A stretch of 5,391 nucleotides of DNA from an uncultured Clostridia bacterium. GTDB lineage: Bacteria > Bacillota > Clostridia > Oscillospirales > Acutalibacteraceae. The notes beneath the pieces are model-generated. The model ran no database searches and was not told the DNA's origin. It worked only from the letters and a program-made list of their open reading frames with translations. Of the stretch, positions 1 to 5,391 are shown in pieces (position 1 is the stretch's first letter; each line of letters starts with the position of its first letter). The translations under genes were made by a program, and so were the position numbers. The stretch lies in the NCBI GenBank assembly GCA_944382025.1, contig CALWMQ010000222.1, positions 1 through 5,391 of the forward strand, in the 5' to 3' direction.

Positions 1-262
1 CTTTATGCCCCTTCCATTCATTGGTGCAGGCCCAGATGGCGCTTTTGCCAACCCACAGCTCCAGATCCCCGCTGGTACTGTCCTTACTGGCGCCCAGAAC
101 AAATTTTACGCCACGGCCGTCCCCATCGCCGATGGAATTGACATGGATCACCGCCTCCAGGACGAATTCCTTCCCATAGGCCTTATCCGTTTTGAAATCC
201 ACAGCTTCCTCCCCATCCGCGGGGTTCATCCCTTCGTAAACCTCCTGGTTCTCATACAGGAC
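1..262 (-). repeat. Jelly-roll domain copy of the left-edge gene (partial)
   Basis: Residues 31-117 of the partial gene. It covers the first half of the domain up to CTNEWKGH and is cut by the window edge. It is a near match to copy 2 of the neighbouring long protein: seven differences in 80 residues by eye. Confidence 0.85.
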
Positions 263-352
263 TTCCGCTGAAACCGGCAGCACCCCGACAAACATTACGG
301 ACAGGGTTGCCAACAGGGCTAAGATGGTGGTCCAGAATCTGCGCTGTTTCAT
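1..352 (-). CDS. Secreted jelly-roll (LamG-like) domain protein, 5' part only
   Basis: The first 117 codons of a gene that runs off the left edge. It starts at the ATG 10 nt after an AAAGGAGG ribosome binding site. Residues 1-29 form a clear signal peptide: basic head MKQRRF, hydrophobic core, and a VSA cleavage site before E30. Residues 31-117 are the first half of the jelly-roll domain that also occurs twice in the 992-residue protein upstream, with the shared landmarks YEGMNP, TDKAYG, DGDGRGVKF, TSGDLELW and CTNEWKGH. By eye, 73 of 80 residues match the second copy in that protein, against much lower similarity to the first copy. The fold call rests on the general pattern of LamG/CBM66/DUF1080-like concanavalin-type domains and is an inference. 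The remainder is unseen. It may be a short domain-plus-anchor protein, like the gene at the right edge, or another long fusion. It is probably the last visible gene of the operon, 56 bp after its neighbour with no terminator between them. Confidence 0.85.
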   Translation of the reverse strand, partial: MKQRRFWTTILALLATLSVMFVGVLPVSAEVLYENQEVYEGMNPADGEEAVDFKTDKAYGKEFVLEAVIHVNSIGDGDGRGVKFVLGASKDSTSGDLELWVGKSAIWACTNEWKGHK

Positions 353-362
353 GAGTATTTTT

Positions 363-370
363 CCTCCTTT
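363..370 (-). promoter_or_regulatory. Ribosome binding site of the left-edge gene
   Basis: On the minus strand this reads AAAGGAGG, a near-complete match to the 16S anti-Shine-Dalgarno sequence. It lies 10 nt before the ATG at 352-350. It sits in the 56-bp spacer 353-408, which otherwise shows no hairpin with a U-tract and no convincing promoter, so read-through from the preceding gene is the likely mode of expression. Confidence 0.8.
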
Positions 371-408
371 GATTCGCGGTGTGTGTTTTGAGTCATAATT
401 TCTTCAAT

Positions 409-3387
409 TTATCCTTCGTCTCCGGAATCCGTATCCCCCTGGATCTCCCTGGATGAAGTATCCCCTGCGGCAGCCTTCTTTTTCCGGCACAGCACCAATA
501 TAACCGCGCCTCCCGCCGCGAGAATCAGGACGATCCCCACAACAATCCCGATCCAGACACCTACCGACAGGCCCGTTCCGGGCGGAACAGGATCGCCCTC
601 TGTAGGCTGACTGGGCGTTTGGGTTTCGTCTCCGGTTCCGCGAACCCCTTCTTTGAAAACTGAAAAATATACGCCATATACTGTTCCATCATCGGTCAGG
701 CAGGAAGAACCTTCTTGGCAGGTAAACCAGCCCGTATCACAAAAGCTGCTCGTACCCGATACGCCACCGTCATATGACAGTCCTCTTGTAGCATTTCTGT
801 CGGGGGGCAGGATAAGCAGGGGATCCTCTGTAATAGCGGAACTGTCCGTCGGCAAACTGATATCACCAAAATAAGCATTACCACGGAATATGCTGGAAAC
901 TTTGTTGAGCCGCGCCGTATGTCCCGGGTAATAGAAAATGTTCTTCTCCAGCACCAGCGCTCCTTTTGGCGGTGCGGAATTGAAAATATCCATCACCTTT
1001 TTATTGTCGGCGTATACACTGTCCGCTGTGCGCACCACTGTGTTATTGGTGATTGTAAAAGTATAACTTTGGGTATCGCATTGATAATACAGGAATTTGG
1101 CGCAGTTGTATGAAATATTATTATCCAGAACAATGGCAGCGGGCTCGGTATCTTGGTAATCAAAAAAGCCAAAACTGCCCGCATAGCATTCTTCCACATA
1201 GTTGCAGCGGAAAGTTGTGGTCCCTCGGCAACGGCAGTCCGCATCAATCCCGACGCCGTCCCAATGCTGCTCCTCTCCCATAAAGCGGCTCATCGTATGC
1301 AGCAGGCCGTCCATATCCACAATTGTGTTATACTGCGCCACCGCATTGTCGCAAACCTGAAACGCGATCCCATTGCTCAGCCCCTCCAGGGAATTATACT
1401 CGACCAATGGGCTTTGGGTAGAGACAATATACATACCATGGGAAGAGGCGTCATAGTCGTCATCGTTATAAAAGCGGCTGTTTCGTACGACCAAATTATC
1501 AAAACTATCATAATAAGTCCAGCCGCTTTCCGCTGTAACGCCAATTCCTCCTATATTGTGGAAGGTACAGTTTTCCACCCGGATACCGTCCACATAAGCC
1601 CGGCTCGTACCGGAAGCCATGTCCTGAGCGCGGATGCATAACGCTCCGCCCCCCGCCCAGCCATCTTTGCTGGAATCTACCCGGTTTTTATAACAATTTC
1701 CCTCGTCTCCAGTGGTACCGTCAATCCCATCAAATACCACATTCTCAACCACAATCCCCCGAACCACCTTTTTGGCCGCTCCCGGGACATAAACCGCCCG
1801 GACTGTCAGCCCATTGCGCATGGGGAATTCGGCATGATCATCCAGTACCGCTACATCTTGCACCGTACCGGGTTTGACTGGGTTTTGGTTGCTGATCTGG
1901 ATATTGCGGAAGGTCCAGTAACTCTGGTTTTCCAGCAATATTGCCGAGGAGCCGTTTTCCCCGCCAGGCACCCATTTGCCGCGGCGGTCAATGACCGGCA
2001 GGTCTCCCTCACCATAACTGTCAACAACGATAGGATGGTTTTCTATGCCGTACCCTTTGGGCTGCAAGGTTACCCCTTCCCAAACGCATCCCCGCTTGAA
2101 CAGGATTTGGTCATCGGGCAAGAATGGCTCGTGGGCGTTGACCTGCTCTATGCTTTTGAATGCAGTCTCCGGACTTTTGCCATCCCCTCCATCCGGCGCG
2201 GCTGTATCGACATAGTAAATCGTGCCTCCCATAGCTGGGGTAGGATCAATGTCTTCTTCTTTTAAGTTGGGATCCTCCGGCTGGGTAGGGGTAGAGCCTT
2301 CATCGGTGACCGAGGTGAGCTTTACCTCTTTAATAAGATATTTCGTGTCCCATCCGCTAAGCCTTACCGGAGACTCTGTGGCGGAACCAAAGGTGGTGTC
2401 CTCCGCGCTCCATACTTCTGTCCCATTCAGGCTCAAAGCCAGCTTGCTGCCCTTCGCCACAATCTTTACGGTGGTATCTTTGCCCATATATGAGCTGAAA
2501 TCAAACGCCGTATGTCCCTTCCATTCATTGGTACAAGCCCAGATAGCGCTTTTCCCGATCCATAGTTCCAGATCCCCGCTGGTACTCACCTTGCTGGCGC
2601 CCAGGACGAATTTCACGCCCCGGCCATCCCCCTCGCCAATGGAATTGACATGGATCACCGCTTCCAGCACAAATTCCTTCCCGTATGCCTTGTCAGTCCG
2701 GAAATCCACAGCTTCCTGCCCGTCGGCGGGATTCATTCCCTCGTATGGCGTACCATCAAAATCGGTTTGGTACAGAACCCCATCCGTTACCTCCCCGCCG
2801 GGAACACCGCCTGGGTTAGCGGATGTCTCCGATTCGGTAATCTTCAGGCCCTTTATGGTATATCGGGCATCCCATCCCCCCATCTTTATGACCGATGCGG
2901 TGGATGCGGAAATAGTAGCGTCGGTGCAGCTCCACACCTCAACATTGTTTAAATACATGGTTACCGTATCGCCTTTTACGGCCAACTTAACCGCTGTGTC
3001 CTGATTCATATAGGGAGAAAAGTCAAAAGAGGTGTGTCCCTTCCATTCATTTGTACAGGCCCAGATGTTTTTAGGCCCAATCCATACCTCCATATCTCCG
3101 CTGGTGGCTGCAGAACAAGCTCGCAGGATGAATTTTACCCCTCTTCCGTCCCCTTCCCCGATTCCATGGACATTGATGACCGTTTCCAAAACATAATCCG
3201 GTCCATAGGCTTTATCGGTCGCCAAAGGAATAGCTTCTTCCCCTTCCCCAGGGTTCATACCTTCATATACTTGCGTGTCTTCATACAACAGGTTCGCGGC
3301 TGATGCCGGCAGTACATCCCACAGTACGCTGATCGACACCAGAATTGCCAGCAGCCATGCCGGTACCCTGAAAAACCTTTTTTTCAT
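409..3387 (-). CDS. Membrane-anchored secreted protein: two jelly-roll domains plus right-handed beta-helix domain
   Basis: A 992-residue surface protein. In order: signal peptide, residues 1-30 (MKKRFF head, hydrophobic core, PASA cleavage site); jelly-roll 1, about 32-186; Gly/Pro linker; jelly-roll 2, about 204-361; acidic/Pro linker 362-388; beta-helix domain about 389-862, opening with IYYVDTAAPDGGDG and SPETAF, a common entry to pectin-lyase-fold proteins, and rich in short N-x-I/V/F strands such as NNISYN, NNTVV and KNIFYYPG; Thr/Pro/Glu linker 918-938; transmembrane helix about 940-967; then CRKKK and an acidic tail. The protein is therefore probably exported, held in the membrane by its C-terminus and facing outward. 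The beta-helix domain is about 60% identical over its start to the whole of the gene just upstream. The fold suits a polysaccharide lyase, hydrolase or epimerase, but I cannot assign a CAZy family. ATG 3387 is preferred over TTG 3390 because GAGGG lies 8 nt before it. The start overlaps the previous stop by one base (TGATG), which suggests translational coupling. Confidence 0.93.
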   Translation of the reverse strand: MKKRFFRVPAWLLAILVSISVLWDVLPASAANLLYEDTQVYEGMNPGEGEEAIPLATDKAYGPDYVLETVINVHGIGEGDGRGVKFILRACSAATSGDMEVWIGPKNIWACTNEWKGHTSFDFSPYMNQDTAVKLAVKGDTVTMYLNNVEVWSCTDATISASTASVIKMGGWDARYTIKGLKITESETSANPGGVPGGEVTDGVLYQTDFDGTPYEGMNPADGQEAVDFRTDKAYGKEFVLEAVIHVNSIGEGDGRGVKFVLGASKVSTSGDLELWIGKSAIWACTNEWKGHTAFDFSSYMGKDTTVKIVAKGSKLALSLNGTEVWSAEDTTFGSATESPVRLSGWDTKYLIKEVKLTSVTDEGSTPTQPEDPNLKEEDIDPTPAMGGTIYYVDTAAPDGGDGKSPETAFKSIEQVNAHEPFLPDDQILFKRGCVWEGVTLQPKGYGIENHPIVVDSYGEGDLPVIDRRGKWVPGGENGSSAILLENQSYWTFRNIQISNQNPVKPGTVQDVAVLDDHAEFPMRNGLTVRAVYVPGAAKKVVRGIVVENVVFDGIDGTTGDEGNCYKNRVDSSKDGWAGGGALCIRAQDMASGTSRAYVDGIRVENCTFHNIGGIGVTAESGWTYYDSFDNLVVRNSRFYNDDDYDASSHGMYIVSTQSPLVEYNSLEGLSNGIAFQVCDNAVAQYNTIVDMDGLLHTMSRFMGEEQHWDGVGIDADCRCRGTTTFRCNYVEECYAGSFGFFDYQDTEPAAIVLDNNISYNCAKFLYYQCDTQSYTFTITNNTVVRTADSVYADNKKVMDIFNSAPPKGALVLEKNIFYYPGHTARLNKVSSIFRGNAYFGDISLPTDSSAITEDPLLILPPDRNATRGLSYDGGVSGTSSFCDTGWFTCQEGSSCLTDDGTVYGVYFSVFKEGVRGTGDETQTPSQPTEGDPVPPGTGLSVGVWIGIVVGIVLILAAGGAVILVLCRKKKAAAGDTSSREIQGDTDSGDEG
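487..570 (-). other. C-terminal transmembrane anchor of the 992-residue protein
   Basis: Residues about 940-967 form an uninterrupted hydrophobic stretch (from SVGVWIGIVVG to VILVLC) followed by RKKK, a classic stop-transfer arrangement. Just before it lies PPGTG. This fits the loose P-x-T-G core of sortase signals but lacks the usual leading Leu or Asn. The 25-residue, acidic-ended tail after the helix is longer than the short basic tail usual for sortase substrates. I therefore read it as a stable membrane anchor, with sortase processing as a weaker alternative. Confidence 0.75.
2305..2778 (-). repeat. Jelly-roll domain copy 2 of the 992-residue protein
   Basis: Residues about 204-361. One of four copies (two of them cut by the window edges) of a domain of about 155 residues. 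It contains YEGMNPADG, TDKAYGKEFVLEAVIHV, EGDGRGVKF, CTNEWKGH, SLNGTEVWSAED and a closing GWDTKYLIKEVK. The first half is about 91% identical in protein to the left-edge gene. The second half is about 63% identical to the right-edge gene. The nucleotide sequences are also visibly alike, for example around 2518-2530 and 9-21, both reading cttccattcattg on the plus strand. Its role is probably carbohydrate binding, inferred from fold pattern and context. Confidence 0.85.
2830..3294 (-). repeat. Jelly-roll domain copy 1 of the 992-residue protein
   Basis: Residues about 32-186, directly after the signal peptide. It keeps the landmarks YEGMNP, TDKAYG, GEGDGRGVKF, TSGDMEVW, CTNEWKGH, an NNVEVWSCTD strand and GWDARYTIK. 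It differs from copy 2 at about 26 of 80 positions in the first half. It is thus the most diverged copy in the window and is separated from copy 2 by a Gly/Pro-rich linker. Confidence 0.85.
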
Positions 3388-4970
3388 CAATCGATCCCTC
3401 TTTCCTCAGATAAGCACGCCTGTTGGCAGAATAGGGCTATATCCGCCCCGCATCCTTCTCCAGTTACGGCTTCAAAGGCATAATAACCGTGGTCGACAAT
3501 ATTGCTCAAAACCATTTTTACCGCTGATTCCCTGTCAGGAAGCAAGACCATTTCATCATCAGGTAAGTTCACCAATTCCCTGTCATCCGGTAAGATCCCT
3601 CGGCGGATACGGCAGGCATTATGGTGATAAAGACAGCTTTGCCTGTCGAAATCAATCGTCTGTCCCGGATAGTAAAACAGGTTATCACGAACTTCCAGAC
3701 ACCCAGCGCAATCGTTGACAAAGGGGTTAATCACTCGGTGTTCTCCTTCATACTGGCATCCCGGCATACGCACCACAGTGTTTCTCTCCAACACAAAACG
3801 ATAACTAGCGGTGTCCATTTGATAATACAGGAATTTGGCGTCGTTGTGACTAATGTTGTTTTCAATCCGAATGTTGGCTTTGGTGGTCTCTCCATAGTCG
3901 AAAAATCCAAACGCTCCTGAGTGGCAGCTGTATGTATAATTGCATCGGAACACTATCTGACCCTCGCAGCGGGCATCCGCATCAAAGCCTACTCCATCCC
4001 AATGCTGCGCTTCCCCCATGAAACGGGACATGGTGTGGAGGTACCCGTCCGCGTTCGTCACCACATTGTATTGGGCCAAGGCGCCGCTGCACAGCTGGAA
4101 TGCCAAGCCATTCCCCATAAAACGCATGATATTGTGTTCCGCCACTGGCTGGATACAGGACACAATATACATACCGCAATTGCTTTGCGGAAAATCCCGG
4201 GCACAGGAGATACAGTTGCGCCGTACCATCACGTTCCGGAAACTGTCCCGGTATTTCCAACCACTGCCTATGCTTATCCCGGTACCGGCGGTATTATAGA
4301 CCTGACAGTCCTCTACTGTAACCCCGTCCATCCGCGCACGATACCGACCATCCGGGGAATCCACCGCGGCAATACATATTGCCCCGCCACCAGAATGGCC
4401 GGGTTTCCCTGCCGCCCGGTAAAAATAGCAGTTTCCTTCATCCCCGTGAGTCCCATCCACACCTTTGACCTGAACGCAGCGTATATGGATCCCACGGACT
4501 AAGTTCTCGTCCGCCCCCTCCTGATAACGCACACGTACCACCAGCCCATTACGGATGGGCATCTCCCCATGATCCTCAAATACTACCACATCTTCCGATA
4601 TCCCTGGATGAATCGGGTTCTGATTGGAAAAGCAGATGTTTTGTATCACCCACCAGCTCTGATTTTCCAAAACGCATGCCGCTGTATTGTTTTCGGTCCC
4701 GGGCAAAAAACGGCCCTTCCGATCAATCACGGGTAAATGGCCCTCCCCATACCGGTCCATTACAATGGGCTTTCCTTCCATTCCGGAACCTTTGGGCGAC
4801 AGGGTAACTCCCTCCCATACGCATCCTGACCGGAACAGTATCCGATCTCCCGGCCGGAATGACGCATACGCGTTCACCTGCTCAATGGTACGCCAAGCCG
4901 TTTCGGGGGAGAGCCCATCCCCTCCCACCGACGCGGCAGAATCCACATAATAGTTAGTCCCTTCTCGCAT
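3387..4970 (-). CDS. Right-handed parallel beta-helix protein, no signal peptide
   Basis: A 527-residue protein of the pectin-lyase-like fold. Residues 6-24 (NYYVDSAAS, GGDG, SPETA) form the usual N-terminal entry. Short beta-helix turns follow, such as ENNISHN, RNTVV and DNLFYYPG, and the domain runs to about 480. A conserved block at 312-345 contains HWDGVGFDAD and FRCNY. It aligns along most of its length with the beta-helix domain of the next gene (about 76 of 118 residues identical over the first part) but lacks that protein's signal peptide, jelly-roll domains, linker and anchor. It has about 23 cysteines, which suits a reducing cytoplasm. The ATG is supported by GAGGT seven bases ahead. 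The frame stays open only 25 more codons upstream, without another ATG, GTG or TTG. The fold predicts action on a polysaccharide or oligosaccharide, but substrate and reaction are unknown. The frame is intact, so I do not call it a pseudogene, though loss of export modules from a longer ancestor is possible. Confidence 0.92.
   Translation of the reverse strand: MREGTNYYVDSAASVGGDGLSPETAWRTIEQVNAYASFRPGDRILFRSGCVWEGVTLSPKGSGMEGKPIVMDRYGEGHLPVIDRKGRFLPGTENNTAACVLENQSWWVIQNICFSNQNPIHPGISEDVVVFEDHGEMPIRNGLVVRVRYQEGADENLVRGIHIRCVQVKGVDGTHGDEGNCYFYRAAGKPGHSGGGAICIAAVDSPDGRYRARMDGVTVEDCQVYNTAGTGISIGSGWKYRDSFRNVMVRRNCISCARDFPQSNCGMYIVSCIQPVAEHNIMRFMGNGLAFQLCSGALAQYNVVTNADGYLHTMSRFMGEAQHWDGVGFDADARCEGQIVFRCNYTYSCHSGAFGFFDYGETTKANIRIENNISHNDAKFLYYQMDTASYRFVLERNTVVRMPGCQYEGEHRVINPFVNDCAGCLEVRDNLFYYPGQTIDFDRQSCLYHHNACRIRRGILPDDRELVNLPDDEMVLLPDRESAVKMVLSNIVDHGYYAFEAVTGEGCGADIALFCQQACLSEERGID
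3396..3407 (-). promoter_or_regulatory. Ribosome binding site of the 992-residue protein, inside the preceding gene
   Basis: Minus strand GAGGAAAGAGGG, lying within the last codons of the 527-residue gene. The nearer GAGGG is 8 nt from the ATG at 3387-3385 and 5 nt from the TTG at 3390-3388. The spacing and the codon both favour the ATG. The alternative TTG would add one Met before the signal peptide and change nothing else. Confidence 0.7.
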
Positions 4971-4977
4971 ATCCCTT

Positions 4978-4982
4978 ACCTC
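4978..4982 (-). promoter_or_regulatory. Ribosome binding site that fixes the start of the beta-helix gene
   Basis: Minus strand GAGGT, an exact match to part of the anti-Shine-Dalgarno complement, 7 nt before the ATG at 4970-4968. This supports a genuine leaderless start for the 527-residue protein, and not a missed upstream start that would have added a signal peptide. Confidence 0.75.
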
Positions 4983-4999
4983 ATCGTACAGAATGGCGG

Positions 5000-5054
5000 G
5001 GCAGTGGTAGCTTCGCCGCCAAGTCAGATACCGGCGTTTGCTCTACCGCCTGCC
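5000..5054 (-). repeat. Nested inverted repeat in the intercistronic spacer
   Basis: Read on the minus strand, GGCAG (5054-5050) pairs with CTGCC (5004-5000). GGTAG (5047-5043) pairs with CTACC (5010-5006), with a GC/A bulge between these two stems. An inner CGCCG (5036-5032) pairs with CGGCG (5018-5014) around a 13-nt loop. That makes 15 base pairs in three stems within 55 nt. No T-run follows, so it does not look like an intrinsic terminator. It could stabilise or mark a processing point in the mRNA between the two genes, or slow read-through. Confidence 0.5.
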
Positions 5055-5075
5055 TTGTACCGGCCGGATGGAAAA

Positions 5076-5391
5076 TCAAGAGAAATTTCCAACCCGTTTC
5101 TTTCGAAGCTTCCAGCCGCCAGCAAAAAGCAGTACCGCTGAGCTGGCACCCAGAATCAAGGTGATTCCAAACGTCGAAACCGGCACGCCGGTCATTGGAT
5201 TATCTGCATCGACACGGGAAATCTTCACTTCTTTGATCAGATATTTGGCATCCCAGCCGCCTAGCTGGATCTTGGAGGCGACGGGGGACGCAAAGGTGGG
5301 ATCCTCAGCGCTCCACACTTCCTTGCCGTCCAGGCTCAGAGTCAGCCGGTTCCCCTCAGCTGTGATCTTCACCGCCGTATCCTTATCCATA
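5076..5391 (-). CDS. Sortase-type surface protein with jelly-roll domain, 3' part only
   Basis: The last 104 complete codons (plus one base) of a gene that begins beyond the right edge. The visible part opens inside the jelly-roll domain shared with the other genes here (LSLDGKEVWSAED, GWDAKYLIKEVK), then a short VDAD linker, then a sorting signal and the TGA stop. The ATG near the edge is internal, since the homologous copies have a Tyr-Met at the same point. The start, and whether there are further domains, cannot be seen. By analogy with the left-edge gene it may be a small protein of signal peptide, one jelly-roll and an anchor. It is the first visible gene of the operon, 105 bp before the beta-helix gene. 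It probably displays a carbohydrate-binding domain on the cell wall. That function is an inference. Confidence 0.85.
   Translation of the reverse strand, partial: MDKDTAVKITAEGNRLTLSLDGKEVWSAEDPTFASPVASKIQLGGWDAKYLIKEVKISRVDADNPMTGVPVSTFGITLILGASSAVLLFAGGWKLRKKRVGNFS
5079..5201 (-). other. NPMTG cell-wall sorting signal
   Basis: The C-terminal 41 residues contain NPMTG, then a hydrophobic segment of about 20 residues (VSTFGITLIL to LLFAGG), then the basic tail KLRKKR and a short end. This order of pentapeptide, membrane span and positive tail is the established layout of sortase substrates. NPxTG forms are known variants of LPxTG in Firmicutes. The sortase that would act on it is not in the window. 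Confidence 0.8.
5211..5391 (-). repeat. Jelly-roll domain copy of the right-edge gene (partial)
   Basis: Only the second half of the domain is in view, beginning at the equivalent of YMGKDTTVK. It keeps LSLDGKEVWSAED and GWDAKYLIKEVK. About 38 of 60 residues match copy 2 of the long protein. The first half lies beyond the right edge, so the internal ATG at 5390-5388 is not the gene start. Confidence 0.85.

Noticed and set aside
349..396. A 15-codon open frame on the minus strand ending in the ATGA of the left-edge gene
   Set aside because: It lacks a ribosome binding site and has no attenuator codon run or hairpin with it. It most likely arises by chance in the A-rich spacer.
353..408. A promoter or terminator between the long protein and the left-edge gene
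   Set aside because: A TTGAAG resembles a -35 box, but no TATAAT-like box lies about 17 nt downstream. No hairpin with a T-run is present either.
1153..1641. Open frame of 162 codons on the plus strand
   Set aside because: A shadow of the beta-helix coding sequence. No family features and no supporting start signal.
2222..3004. Open frame of 260 codons on the plus strand
   Set aside because: It lies entirely opposite the jelly-roll region of the anchored protein, its translation is Ser/Pro-rich without any recognisable domain, and there is no ribosome binding site that favours it. The minus-strand frame is repeated, domain-structured and has a signal peptide.
4971..5042. Extension of the beta-helix gene upstream to a non-ATG start, with a faint likeness (ILYDEV) to the jelly-roll opening (LLYED)
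   Set aside because: The 25 extra codons contain no ATG, GTG or TTG, the peptide is basic and not a signal peptide, and the likeness is too short to count as a remnant.
4971..5078. The right-edge gene and the leaderless beta-helix gene as one gene split by nonsense mutations
   Set aside because: They are in the same frame and only two stops (TGA 5078-5076, TAG 5045-5043) separate them. However, the first ends in a complete sorting signal, which is a natural C-terminus, and the second has its own well-placed ribosome binding site. A shared frame is expected by chance one time in three.
5076..5390. The internal ATG at 5390-5388 as the start of a small 104-residue gene
   Set aside because: Alignment with the homologous copies shows that it falls in the middle of the jelly-roll domain (the Met after a conserved Tyr). 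The gene starts outside the window.

Overview
The window is densely coding and every gene I can support lies on the minus strand, so transcription runs from right to left. The anti-SD-type ribosome binding sites (AAAGGAGG, GAGGT), signal peptides with short basic heads, an NPMTG-type cell-wall sorting signal and a moderate base composition point to a Gram-positive host. A gut-type Clostridia member (Oscillospiraceae/Lachnospiraceae-like) is the best guess, but this is an inference from style and not from a marker gene.

Layout in order of transcription. (1) 5391-5076: the 3' end of a surface protein. It has the second half of a jelly-roll (LamG/concanavalin-like) domain and then a sortase-type anchor. 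(2) 5075-4971: a 105-bp spacer holding a nested inverted repeat of about 55 nt and the ribosome binding site of the next gene. (3) 4970-3387: a 527-residue right-handed parallel beta-helix protein with no signal peptide or anchor and many cysteines. (4) 3387-409: a 992-residue secreted, membrane-anchored protein. It has a signal peptide, two jelly-roll domains, a beta-helix domain clearly paralogous to gene 3, a Pro/Thr linker, a transmembrane helix and a charged tail. Its start overlaps the stop of gene 3 (TGATG). (5) 408-353: a 56-bp spacer with a strong ribosome binding site. (6) 352-1: the 5' end of another secreted protein whose jelly-roll domain is about 91% identical to the second jelly-roll of gene 4. 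It runs off the left edge.

Taken together this looks like one operon built from two mixed and duplicated modules: a jelly-roll domain of about 155 residues (found in three of the four genes) and a beta-helix domain of about 480 residues (found in two). The beta-helix fold is typical of polysaccharide lyases, hydrolases and epimerases, and the jelly-roll is typical of carbohydrate-binding modules. The most economical reading is a surface system for capturing and processing a glycan, with one beta-helix paralogue outside the cell and one probably in the cytoplasm. Substrate and reaction cannot be read from the sequence, and no exact family is claimed. I saw no RNA gene, CRISPR array, insertion sequence, phage element, promoter or intrinsic terminator. 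No gene-free stretch exceeds 105 bp.
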